NCBI RefSeq assembly: GCF_002884495.1
Contig: NZ_KZ614145.1
Location: forward strand, 744,001-808,000
Length of the DNA: 64,000 bases
Direction of reading: 5' to 3'
Origin: Rummeliibacillus pycnus
GTDB taxonomy: Bacteria > Bacillota > Bacilli > Bacillales_A > Planococcaceae
Translations under genes and position numbers: made by a program
Shown: piece by piece, positions 26,476-35,133 of the stretch
Numbering within the stretch: position 1 is the first letter of the stretch
Layout: the number at the start of each line of letters is the position of its first letter
Notes under the pieces: generated by a model
Database searches by the model: none
What the model was told of the DNA's origin: nothing
Seen by the model: the letters and a program-made list of their open reading frames with translations, nothing else

Positions 26476-28050
26476 ATGAATGTACCATTAATACTAACAG
26501 ATTTTTTAGACAGAGCTGTAGATTTATATGGCGATAAAAAAGCTATAATAGATGAAGAGAGAGCATTTACATATGCCGAAATTAACGCGCGTGTAAATCA
26601 GCTATCTCGTGGTCTACAATCCTTTGGTGTAAAAAAAGAGGACAAAGTAGCATACTTGTCATCAAATACAATTGAGATGTATGAAGGCTTTTATGGTATT
26701 TATCAATTAGGGGCGATTATGGTCCCTTTAAATATTCGCTTAAAGCCAGAAGATTATTTGTTTATCCTAAATCACAGTGAGTCTAAAATTTTACTAGTAG
26801 ATCAAGATTTATATCATTTAATCGTTCCAATAAAAGAGAAATTAGAAACAGTTGAACAAATTATTGTCCATTATAAAGAAGAAAATACGCCAGAATTAGG
26901 TTATGATGAATGGCTTGCTACTTTTGATCCTAGTGAGTTCCCTCGTGTGGAATTACAAGAAGATGATGTTTGTAGCCTATTGTATACAAGTGGCACAACA
27001 GGTGATCCAAAAGGTGTCATGCTAACTCACAGAAATAACTATTTACATGCATTATCGACAATGCATCATTTACGTGTAACAGATGAAGATGTGCTCTTAC
27101 ACGTTTTACCGATGTTCCATGTAAATGGATGGGGATCTCCATTCTACTACACAGCAAACGGTTCAACACAAGTCTTCCTAAGAAAAGCTACACCAGAAGC
27201 TATATTCCAAGCTATTCATAAGCATAATGTTAGTGTCGTTCATATGGCACCAACTGTATTAAATTCATTGATTCAATATTATGATGAGAAAGAGCCAGCA
27301 CTTTCTGATCAACTGCGTGTAGTGATTGCGGGTTCTGCACCGCCACAAGCTTTCATTGAAAAAGTAGAAACCAAGATTGGTTGGGAATTTGTACAAGTTT
27401 ATGGGATGACAGAATCATCACCATTGAGTACAATTTCGCGCATTCGGCCACAATATCAAAATCTACCGGACCAAGAAAAATACCGTTTAAAAGCAAAAGC
27501 AGGAAACCCATTGATTGGTACGAAAGTGAAAATTGTCGATGAGTTAGGCGATGAGGTACCACATGATGGCGTATCTGTTGGTGAAGTTATCGTAAGAGGT
27601 AATGGTGTGATGAAGGGCTATTGGAAAAACGAACAAGCTACTATCGCGACGATAAAAGATGGATGGTTACACACAGGTGATGTTGGTTCTATTGATGAAA
27701 AAGGATATCTAGCCATTACTGATCGTAAAAAAGACATTATTATTAGTGGTGGTGAAAATATTTCTTCTATTGAAGTAGAAGGGGTATTATACGAACATCC
27801 AGATATTTTAGAAGCAGCTGTCATTGCTATTCCACACGAAAAATGGGGAGAAACGCCTCATGCCTATGTTGTATTACGTGAAAATGCAACATTGACCGAG
27901 CAAGAAGTAATCGATTTCTCTCGTTCAAAATTAGCTCACTTTAAAGCCATTACAGGTGTAACTTTTATCGATGAATTACCAAAAACGGCTTCAGGGAAAA
28001 TCCAAAAAGTACATTTAAGAAAGAATTATGTAGAGGGTGCTGAAGTCTGA
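26476..28050 (+). CDS. Acyl-CoA ligase (AMP-forming, fatty-acid type)
   Basis: This 524-residue ANL-superfamily enzyme activates a carboxylic acid to acyl-AMP and then acyl-CoA. Motifs in order: YTSGTTGDPKGVMLTHRN (P-loop), VQVYGMTESSP, GWLHTGDVG, DRKKDIIISGGENIS and the C-terminal catalytic lysine in PKTASGKIQK. I chose the ATG at 26476 after AAGGGGTG. An in-frame ATG at 26413 lies in the promoter and has no ribosome site. It looks like a medium/long-chain acid ligase; the precise acid is unknown. Confidence 0.9.
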   Translation: MNVPLILTDFLDRAVDLYGDKKAIIDEERAFTYAEINARVNQLSRGLQSFGVKKEDKVAYLSSNTIEMYEGFYGIYQLGAIMVPLNIRLKPEDYLFILNHSESKILLVDQDLYHLIVPIKEKLETVEQIIVHYKEENTPELGYDEWLATFDPSEFPRVELQEDDVCSLLYTSGTTGDPKGVMLTHRNNYLHALSTMHHLRVTDEDVLLHVLPMFHVNGWGSPFYYTANGSTQVFLRKATPEAIFQAIHKHNVSVVHMAPTVLNSLIQYYDEKEPALSDQLRVVIAGSAPPQAFIEKVETKIGWEFVQVYGMTESSPLSTISRIRPQYQNLPDQEKYRLKAKAGNPLIGTKVKIVDELGDEVPHDGVSVGEVIVRGNGVMKGYWKNEQATIATIKDGWLHTGDVGSIDEKGYLAITDRKKDIIISGGENISSIEVEGVLYEHPDILEAAVIAIPHEKWGETPHAYVVLRENATLTEQEVIDFSRSKLAHFKAITGVTFIDELPKTASGKIQKVHLRKNYVEGAEV

Positions 28051-28111
28051 AATATTTCATGAATAGATGAAAATCTATAAAAGTAAAACACAGCTAGATA
28101 ACATGTGTAGA

Positions 28112-28156
28112 AGCATGGTGATTCGAAAATGAATTTGCCATGCTTTTTGTTTTTTT
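28112..28156 (+). terminator. Terminator of the ligase gene
   Basis: AGCATGG pairs with GCCATGCT (partly extended by GATTC/GAAT), followed by TTTTGTTTTTTT. Confidence 0.85.
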
Positions 28157-28234
28157 AATGGTATTTATAATGTTTGGATATTGCTTTAATAGAATAAATT
28201 GGTAAATTATTGTTATGCGATAGAGGAGAAGAAG

Positions 28235-28906
28235 ATGGAATTAAATATAAAGGTTGAGAGCAACGCCAAAGCTTGTAATGTACAGATACTGGTCATATAC
28301 CTTTTTTTCTTTTACTTTATTTGGGCTTTGAAAGAGTTGTGGTTCATTAATATCTTTCTTTCATTTGGTGAGACAACCTATACGATACTGGAAGCCATCG
28401 TATAGGTGTTGGTTTGGATCGTTCCAATTTGGGTTTATGTCAAATATTATTTAAATCGTAGTCCAATGAATTACTTTAATATGAATCTAAATGTAAAAAA
28501 AGGTTTGTATTGGGGTGTTATTCTTTCTTCACTTGTTGGTTTGCGTTTTGCTATTGAAGTATATCTATTTAATAATGAAACCTTTCATTTTGTACTACCC
28601 TTAGACAGTTATCTTGATGGGTTTCTTGTGGTTGGAATTACGGAAGAGCTGGTGTTTAGAGGGTTTATCCTTAAAGAGATTAATAAAAGAATATCTTTTT
28701 GGAAAGCAAATGGAATTACAGCATTATTATTCTTGTTTATACATTATCCGATTTGGATTCATAATTGAGAATTTTTTCATTTTTGTACACACATTTATAT
28801 ATTTCTACTTGGACTAATTTTTGGACTTGTTTATAAAAAGACAGGTTCAATATGGTCGGTTGTACTATTACATTCATTTTATGATTTATTTGTGAATATC
28901 ATTTAG
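28235..28906 (+). pseudogene. Broken CPBP-family intramembrane metalloprotease
   Basis: GAGGAGAAGAAG precedes ATG 28235. The frame codes MELNIKVESNAKACNVQILV and membrane helices up to TAG at 28403-28405, then goes on in the same frame with LVWIVPIWVYVKYYLNRSPM and the CPBP active-site motif GITEELVFRGFILKEIN. A second stop at about 28766 follows HYPIWIHN, and the family's C-terminal part (LGLIFGLVYKKTGSIWSVVL, LHSFYDLFVNII) continues in another frame to TAG 28904. The EExxxR and both histidine regions remain visible, so loss is recent. Confidence 0.8.
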
Positions 28907-28911
28907 CACAA

Positions 28912-28945
28912 AAAACCACTTGGAACAATCCACCCAAGTGGTTTT
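28912..28945. terminator. Terminator after the CPBP pseudogene
   Basis: AAAACCACTTGG pairs perfectly with CCAAGTGGTTTT around a 10-base loop. Confidence 0.75.
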
Positions 28946-29021
28946 GTACTAATTTTAGTGTTTTAATTAGTACTTAAAAACTGATAAATCCGTGCCACAA
29001 GTGTAAAGCGAGGAAATTATT

Positions 29022-29051
29022 TTGTCTATTAGGACAATTTTATGGTATAAC
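29022..29051 (+). promoter_or_regulatory. Candidate promoter of adenine deaminase
   Basis: TTGTCT (29022-29027), 18 bases, TATAAC (29046-29051), 35 bp before the start. I see no purine aptamer in this leader. Confidence 0.45.
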
Positions 29052-29085
29052 AGTAGGAAAACATCAAAGAAAGTGGTGTCAGCAT

Positions 29086-30858
29086 ATGAAAAATGACTTG
29101 TTAAGAAAAAAAGAAAGTATTTTAAGTTCTCAGAATAAAAGAAAAGCAGATTTTATTTTGCGTAACGCACAAGTTGCTGATGTGTTTAATCTCGAATGGC
29201 GAAAGGCAGATCTAGTGGTAACAAATGGCATGATTGTAGCAATCGATTCAGAAGGGATTTTCGAGGCTGAAAACGAAGAAGACGCACAAGGTCGATATGT
29301 TATCCCTGGACTTATCGATGGGCATATTCATATAGAATCTTCCATGCTGCCTCCATCTGAATTTAGTAAAATATTATTACCTCATGGTATAACAACTGTG
29401 ATTACAGATCCACATGAGATAGCAAATGTAGCTGGGACAGAAGGTATTCGATATATGCTAAATGATGCAAAGAATGCAAACATGGATATTCATGTGATGT
29501 TGCCATCAAGTGTCCCTGCTACATCATTCGAGAATGCTGGTGCCACACTGAGAGCAAAAGATTTAGCGCCATTTTTAACCCAATTAGATGTATTGGGGTT
29601 GGCTGAAGTTATGGATTTTCCTGCTGTTTTAAACGGTGATGAGGATATGTTGCTGAAGATTGCTCAAACCGAAGCGAATCATCTCGTCATTGATGGACAT
29701 GGTGCGGGATTAAATGCAAAACAAATTCGTGGATACAGAGTTGCAGGTATTCAAACAGATCACGAATGCGTTACAGCAGACGAGGCAAGAATTCGGATAC
29801 AGCAGGGGATGTATGTTCTCATTCGTGAGGGATCAGCTGCTAAAAATCTACGTGCTGTATTGCCAGCCGTTAATTCGGCCAATGCAAGACGATTTTTGTT
29901 TTGCACAGATGACAAACATTTAGATGAATTAATCGAAGAGGGAAGTATTAATCATGCAATTACCTTAGCTATAGAAGAAGGAATGGAGCCACTTCAAGCT
30001 ATTCAACTAGCGACTCTTAATGCTGCAGAGTGTTATCATTTAAAGAAAAAAGGGGTACTAGCAGAAGGTTTTATAGCAGATTTGATCGTGCTGGATGATT
30101 TAACAACTTGTAAACCACGGGATGTATGGAAGAATGGAAAAAAAGTCGTAGAGAACGGACAATTGCTTTCGAAGATATTAAAACACGAGCCTGTACCTTC
30201 AGCTATTTTACAATCGGTTCATATACCAAAGCTATCATCGCAAGATCTTAGTATTCTATTTAAAAATAGTCATCTAGCTAATATTATCGAAATTGAACCG
30301 AATCAATTGATTACACATAAAAAAGTTGCAAAAGTTAAAGTAGAAAATAATGAGTTTATACCTTGTGTTGAAAATGATTATTTAAAATTAGCGGTAATTG
30401 AACGACATCACCATTTGGGCAATATAGGACTGGGAATTGTACATGGCTTTGGCTTACAAAAAGGAGCTGTTGCAACAACAGTGGCTCATGATTCTCATAA
30501 TGCACTTGTTTGTGGAACCAACGATGAGGATATGCTTCTTGCACTTGATACTTTACAAAAGATGCAAGGTGGCTATGTAGTCGTTGCAGATGGGGAAGTG
30601 CTAAGTGCATTACCTCTTACGATTGCTGGACTAATGTCAAATGTAAAAGCGGAAGAAGCAGAAAAGCAATTACACGATTTACATAAAGCTTTGTTACAGC
30701 TAAACCCAGATTTAAATTTCCATTTGTTTTTAACATTATCTTTCATTGCCTTACCTGTGATTCCAGACATTAAACTCACTGATACGGGATTATTTGATGT
30801 AACAAATTTTCAACATATTCCAGTGGAAGTAGATAGAAATGAAGCGATTAAAAATTAG
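29086..30858 (+). CDS. ade: Adenine deaminase
   Basis: This 590-residue amidohydrolase converts adenine to hypoxanthine and ammonia. The metal motif PGLIDGHIHIESSMLPPSEF is the family signature, followed by TDPHEIANVAG, VIDGHGAGLN, TDHECVTADEA and FCTDDKH. The C-terminal region has ERHHHLGNIGLGIVHGFGLQ and VAHDSHNALVCGTN, specific to Ade-type deaminases. Length is typical. It probably works in purine salvage with the purine permease encoded at 50.2 kb. Confidence 0.93.
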   Translation: MKNDLLRKKESILSSQNKRKADFILRNAQVADVFNLEWRKADLVVTNGMIVAIDSEGIFEAENEEDAQGRYVIPGLIDGHIHIESSMLPPSEFSKILLPHGITTVITDPHEIANVAGTEGIRYMLNDAKNANMDIHVMLPSSVPATSFENAGATLRAKDLAPFLTQLDVLGLAEVMDFPAVLNGDEDMLLKIAQTEANHLVIDGHGAGLNAKQIRGYRVAGIQTDHECVTADEARIRIQQGMYVLIREGSAAKNLRAVLPAVNSANARRFLFCTDDKHLDELIEEGSINHAITLAIEEGMEPLQAIQLATLNAAECYHLKKKGVLAEGFIADLIVLDDLTTCKPRDVWKNGKKVVENGQLLSKILKHEPVPSAILQSVHIPKLSSQDLSILFKNSHLANIIEIEPNQLITHKKVAKVKVENNEFIPCVENDYLKLAVIERHHHLGNIGLGIVHGFGLQKGAVATTVAHDSHNALVCGTNDEDMLLALDTLQKMQGGYVVVADGEVLSALPLTIAGLMSNVKAEEAEKQLHDLHKALLQLNPDLNFHLFLTLSFIALPVIPDIKLTDTGLFDVTNFQHIPVEVDRNEAIKN

Positions 30859-30899
30859 AAAAAAGCAGATTCCTAGGTAACATGGAATCTGCTTTTTTG
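30859..30899. terminator. Bidirectional terminator between convergent genes
   Basis: An A-tract, AGCAGATTCC, a 10-base loop, GGAATCTGCT and TTTTTT. It can serve the deaminase on plus and the small membrane protein on minus. Confidence 0.9.
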
Positions 30900-30904
30900 T
30901 TAGA

Positions 30905-31261
30905 TTATGTTCTTAAATGATTGAACATATTCACTAAGAATAGGACTACTGAGAGAGCAATCGAAATGGCACCAATATAGATCCAAGTTCCACTAGAAGC
31001 AGCACTGATAAACAGTATACCTACTAGGAAAACGAATAATCCAATATTGTATAACCAGAATTGTGCTTTTGCTAAATCTGATTCTCCCAAACTTTTATAA
31101 AAAGTGTACAGTACCCCCATTACAGCATTAGCCAACCATCCAAAGATGAGAATATGACCATATGCTACCCATTCATAGTTACCTGTGGCATACATATAAA
31201 TACCCAGTGCAACTCCTATAGCTAGATAAATGGCAGATACTTTGAGCCAATTAGTTGACAT
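30905..31261 (-). CDS. Small four-helix membrane protein, haem-copper oxidase subunit I-like
   Basis: This 118-residue protein has four membrane helices. It starts MSTNWLKVSAIYLAIGVALG behind GGGAGGTGATTAGG; a longer frame to 31357 has no ribosome site. The pattern YGHILIFGWLANAVMGVLYT and AKAQFWLYNIGLFVFLVGIL resembles single-module relatives of cytochrome oxidase subunit I. It is a clear paralogue of the protein at 37168-37536. Whether it binds haem is unknown; this copy keeps one of the two histidines of the paralogue's H-x-H. Confidence 0.75.
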   Translation of the reverse strand: MSTNWLKVSAIYLAIGVALGIYMYATGNYEWVAYGHILIFGWLANAVMGVLYTFYKSLGESDLAKAQFWLYNIGLFVFLVGILFISAASSGTWIYIGAISIALSVVLFLVNMFNHLRT

Positions 31262-31526
31262 CCTAATCACCTCCCTTTTCTTGCTCGCTGTAAAATATGC
31301 TTGTTTACAAGAAAGGTGTAGTATAAAGGCACAAATACAAACAATAAATAATAGCAAAGGATTATTTGATAAAGTTTAGTAAACATCAAAAAGGTACAAT
31401 TCGGTTTTCGGATTGTCCCTTTTTAATTATGCTTAAAGAGTTTAACAATAGAAGTCAACAACATTAGAATAATAGAAAATACATTAACATAATTTACAAA
31501 AAATGTTGATTTTTAAATTTGTAATG
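31262..31526. other. Intergenic region between divergent genes
   Basis: No gene seen. It contains the promoters of the minus-strand membrane protein and of the GntR regulator. A short hairpin with AAAGGTACAATTCG and CGGATTGTCCCTTTTT near 31390-31425 looks like a weak terminator. Confidence 0.4.
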
Positions 31527-31545
31527 TTGTATATTTGTAATACAA
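31527..31545 (+). promoter_or_regulatory. Candidate GntR/FadR-family operator
   Basis: TTGTAT and ATACAA form an inverted repeat with a 7-base spacer, 36 bp before the regulator start. FadR/LldR-type proteins bind palindromes of this general kind, so autoregulation is plausible. Confidence 0.45.
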
Positions 31546-31581
31546 GTTAAAGAAAGTGTTTACATTGGTGGTGGATTATTT

Positions 31582-32286
31582 ATGCAGATAGAACGTAAAA
31601 AAGTTGCAGATCAAGTTCTCGAAGCGTTAATCGAGATGATTAAAACTGGCGTGTTTTTACCAAATACCGTGTTACCTACAGAAAACGAGTTAGCAAAAAT
31701 GTTTGGAGTCAGCCGTCCTCCAATTCGGGAGGCTCTAAAAGTATTGGAAGTTTCAGGTGTAATCGAGAGCAGACAAGGTGGCCGAAGCTGGATCAAGAAA
31801 GTCAATCTATCTGATATGATGGACCCTATTAAATTTGAAATAGTCACAAGAAAGCAAGTTATAGAATTACTTGAATTTCGCAAAATCATTGAAACAAATG
31901 CAGCAGCACTAGCAGCTAAACGAAGAACAGAAAATGATATGAAAAATCTAGATGGAAAGCTTGCAGAGTTTAAACAAATAATGGATGATCAAAATGCTAT
32001 TGGGTATAAGGAAGATTTTGAGTTTCATCATATCATCATGCAAGCATCCAAAAATTCATTTATCATTGAGACCATTAGTAATTTAGCTGATTTACATGTT
32101 CGTGCTTTAGAATACTCTCTATCGAAAAACTTAGGATGGGAGAAAAAGCGTAACGATGTATATCGAGAGCATGAAAGAATTGTGAAGGCGATAAAAGATC
32201 AAAATAGTGAAGCCGCTAAGGAAGCTATGAAAATCCATTTAGACAATGCCATGCAAAAGCTTCAAAACTTAAAGTTGGAAGAATAA
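31582..32286 (+). CDS. FadR-subfamily GntR transcriptional regulator
   Basis: This 234-residue regulator has a winged HTH (GVFLPNTVLPTENELAKMFG, VSRPPIREALKVLEVSGVIE) and an all-helical FCD ligand domain with metal-binding residues (EFRKIIETNAAALAA; FEFHHIIMQAS; REHERIVKAIKDQ). FadR/LldR/GlcC-type regulators sense 2-hydroxy acids such as lactate or glycolate, which fits the downstream glcD-glcF genes. The ribosome site is GGTGGTGG, 33 bp upstream of glcD at its other end, so it is probably cotranscribed. Confidence 0.88.
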   Translation: MQIERKKVADQVLEALIEMIKTGVFLPNTVLPTENELAKMFGVSRPPIREALKVLEVSGVIESRQGGRSWIKKVNLSDMMDPIKFEIVTRKQVIELLEFRKIIETNAAALAAKRRTENDMKNLDGKLAEFKQIMDDQNAIGYKEDFEFHHIIMQASKNSFIIETISNLADLHVRALEYSLSKNLGWEKKRNDVYREHERIVKAIKDQNSEAAKEAMKIHLDNAMQKLQNLKLEE

Positions 32287-32319
32287 GCGTATAGGGAAAT
32301 AGTTAATAAGGGGGCGGTT

Positions 32320-33729
32320 TTGATAGAACAGCTAGAACTAAACCTAAAACAAATAATAACCGATCATTCACGCATCTTAACAGACGCTGCAGATTTATGT
32401 AGTTATGCATATGATGCCTCGTTTGGAGAGTATATGCCAGATATTGTTGTTCAGCCACTTACTACGAAAGAAGTTTCGGATACCATGAAATTTGCCAATA
32501 TTCATAAAATTCCTGTTTATCCAAGAGGTCAGGGAACAAGTTTAAGTGGAGGACCATTACCGGTTCAAGGTGGTATTGTCTTAGATTTATCTCAGTGGAA
32601 TTCAAAATTAGAAATTGATGCAGAGAATATGTTAGCGATTGTTTCTCCAGGGGTTACAGCTATGGCGATCAATGAAGCTGCCTTAAAATTCAACTTAATC
32701 TATCCACCTGATCCTAGTAGTATGAACATTGCAACAATTGGTGGGAATCTTGCAGAGAATTCAGGAGGACCAAGGGGATTGAAATATGGCGTAACCAAAG
32801 ATTATGTTATAGGTTTAGAAGTGGTTACGCCTGAAGGGGAGACTATTCGCACAGGAGGCCGAACCGTAAAAAACGTTACGGGCTATGACTTGACAAAACT
32901 CATTGTTGGCTCTGAAGGGACTCTTGGGATTGTGACAGAAGCTATTCTAAAATTGTATCCGAAGCCACAAGCAACTGAGACTTTAATGGCTTTGTTCGAT
33001 AATATGGTTGATTCGGGAAGAGCCATTTCAAAAATATTAAGTTCAGGAATTCTGCCTGCGAAGATGGAAATAATGGACCAAGCATCCATTGTTGCGGTTG
33101 AGGCCTACCAGCCATCTGGATTACCACAGGATGTAGATGCTTTAATCTTAATCGAGTTAGATGGACATCCAGCAGCTATCCGAGAAGAGATTGAGAGAGT
33201 AGAAAAAGTTTGCCTAGCACAAAATGCTCGAGAAGTCAGCGTTGCCAAAACGAACGAAGAGGCCAAAAATTTATGGAAAGCTAGAAAACTTGTCTCACCG
33301 GCGATTGTACGAAAAAAGCCGACAAAAATTTCAGAGGATGCGACTGTTCCTCGTAGTCAAATTCCAGAAATGTTCAAACGTTTACAAGAAATTAAAGAAA
33401 AGTATCAAGTCGATCTTGTCGTATTTGGTCATGCAGGTGATGGCAATTTACATCCGAATATTATTGCAGATAAAAGAGATCGAGAAGAAATGAAAAGAGT
33501 GGAAGCAGCGGTAGAGGAAATATTTAAAGCAGCGATTGAACTGGGTGGAACCTTGTCAGGGGAACATGGAATCGGCACATTGAAGGCACCATTTATGGAA
33601 ATGGAATTAGGTGAAATGGGCATTGACATGATGAAACGTATAAAGAAAGCGTGGGATCCCAATGATGTATTAAATCCAGGGAAAATTTTCCCGACACCTG
33701 GGCAAAGGTTTGAACTTCTGGATGGTTAA
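32320..33729 (+). CDS. glcD: FAD-linked 2-hydroxyacid oxidase, GlcD-type
   Basis: This 469-residue flavoprotein oxidises glycolate or D-lactate. The FAD-binding PCMH domain shows PVYPRGQGTSLSGGPLPVQG, the classic GTSLxG, and IGGNLAENSGGPRGLKYGVT. The C-terminal domain includes VFGHAGDGNLHPNI and GGTLSGEHGIGTLKAPFM with the flavin/substrate histidines. TTG start after AAGGGGGCGG. It overlaps the Fe-S subunit gene. Glycolate is favoured because a separate two-cluster Fe-S subunit follows. Confidence 0.88.
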   Translation: MIEQLELNLKQIITDHSRILTDAADLCSYAYDASFGEYMPDIVVQPLTTKEVSDTMKFANIHKIPVYPRGQGTSLSGGPLPVQGGIVLDLSQWNSKLEIDAENMLAIVSPGVTAMAINEAALKFNLIYPPDPSSMNIATIGGNLAENSGGPRGLKYGVTKDYVIGLEVVTPEGETIRTGGRTVKNVTGYDLTKLIVGSEGTLGIVTEAILKLYPKPQATETLMALFDNMVDSGRAISKILSSGILPAKMEIMDQASIVAVEAYQPSGLPQDVDALILIELDGHPAAIREEIERVEKVCLAQNAREVSVAKTNEEAKNLWKARKLVSPAIVRKKPTKISEDATVPRSQIPEMFKRLQEIKEKYQVDLVVFGHAGDGNLHPNIIADKRDREEMKRVEAAVEEIFKAAIELGGTLSGEHGIGTLKAPFMEMELGEMGIDMMKRIKKAWDPNDVLNPGKIFPTPGQRFELLDG

Positions 33730-35014
33730 ACATCTATTAGCCTATAACGAAACACTTAGTTGCGTTCAATGTGGTTACTGCCTACCGTCATGTCCCACAT
33801 ACGTTACATTCAAAAAAGAAACGCACTCACCCCGTGGAAGAATCAACCTTGTAAAAATGGCTGCTGAAGGAAAAATAAATTATCAGGATATGGAAGACTC
33901 TATTGATCTATGCTTAGGGTGTCGAGCATGTGAAACGGCTTGCCCCATAGGTGTTGAATATGGAACAATCTTAGAATCTGCAGTTACGGCAATTGCTGAG
34001 CAACGTCAAAAAGAACTGTCTATTCGGAATCGAATCATTAAGTCTATGCTATTAAACCGTGTTGTACCAAATAATAGAATACTAAATGCTATGGGTGCAG
34101 GTTTAGCCATCTATCAAAAAACTGGTCTTCAAAAAATTGCCCGTAAAAGTGGGATATTAAAAATATTACCTGAAAATTTAGACGCATTTGAAGGGATTTT
34201 ACCAGTTGTTCAGGGACCACTACGAAAAAGAAAACACCAGAAATTTGATAGTTCAAAAGGAAAGCCTCTATATAAAGTAGGGTTTTTTAAAGGTTGTATC
34301 ATGGATACTATGTTTTCTTCTATCAATATGTTAAGTATTAAACTACTCCAAGCAATTGGTTGTGAGGTTACAGTAATTTCGGAACAACAATGCTGTGGAG
34401 CATTACATCAACATAGTGGTGAAATTGCGACAACCATTACACTAGCCAAAAAAAATATTGAAGCATTTGAAGAATATCATTTTGATTTTATCGTCAACAG
34501 CATTGGCGGTTGTGGAGCAATGCTGATTGAATATGAAAAAGTATTTGCAGATGATCCCGAATGGGTAGAAAGAGCAAAACAATTTTCAAAACATGTGGTA
34601 GATATAAGTGTCATTTTGTCTAAACAGCATTTGCCTTTTACAAAAGAAATTCAATCACCTGTCACTTATCAGCCATCTTGTCATATGACAAATGTACAAA
34701 AGAACATAAAAGCACCATTAGCGTTGTTAAAGCAAATTCCCGGTATACAATACCTAGAATTACCGGAGAAAGATATGTGCTGTGGCTCAGCTGGTATCTA
34801 TAATATTGTAAAATACGAAGAATCCATGAAAATATTAAATAATAAGATGAAACATGTGAAAGAAATTAATCCAGAACCAACAATAATCGTTACAACAAAT
34901 CCTGGATGTCATTTACAAATGAAACTAGGAGTTGAACGAGAAGGATTAACAAACAAAATTCGTACTGTACATTTAGTCGAATTACTAGCAGAAGCCTGTG
35001 AGATTAGTATTTAA
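33722..35014 (+). CDS. glcF: Glycolate oxidase iron-sulfur subunit, GlcF-type
   Basis: This 430-residue subunit passes electrons from GlcD to the quinone pool. Two 4Fe-4S motifs are present: CVQCGYCLPSCP and CLGCRACETACP. Two CCG domains (QCCGALHQHSG; MCCGSAGIYN) follow. Start choice is open: the ATG at 33722 overlaps glcD by eight bases; a TTG at 33710 is also in frame but has its purine-rich site too close. Length fits the family. Confidence 0.88.
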   Translation: MVKHLLAYNETLSCVQCGYCLPSCPTYVTFKKETHSPRGRINLVKMAAEGKINYQDMEDSIDLCLGCRACETACPIGVEYGTILESAVTAIAEQRQKELSIRNRIIKSMLLNRVVPNNRILNAMGAGLAIYQKTGLQKIARKSGILKILPENLDAFEGILPVVQGPLRKRKHQKFDSSKGKPLYKVGFFKGCIMDTMFSSINMLSIKLLQAIGCEVTVISEQQCCGALHQHSGEIATTITLAKKNIEAFEEYHFDFIVNSIGGCGAMLIEYEKVFADDPEWVERAKQFSKHVVDISVILSKQHLPFTKEIQSPVTYQPSCHMTNVQKNIKAPLALLKQIPGIQYLELPEKDMCCGSAGIYNIVKYEESMKILNNKMKHVKEINPEPTIIVTTNPGCHLQMKLGVEREGLTNKIRTVHLVELLAEACEISI

Positions 35015-35031
35015 ACACTGTTAGTAGAAGT

Positions 35032-35068
35032 ACCTTCCCTCACTAAGGGGGAAGAGTTTCTATTTTTT
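35032..35068 (+). terminator. Probable terminator after glcF
   Basis: CTTCCCT and AGGGGGAAG form a short stem followed by AGTTTCTATTTTTT. The T-run is offset, so it may be weak, allowing partial read-through to the next gene. Confidence 0.5.
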
Positions 35069-35133
35069 AGCGATAGTTACATCTTACGAGAACAACGTCA
35101 AATAAAACAACAAATTTGGGATGGTGAATCATT

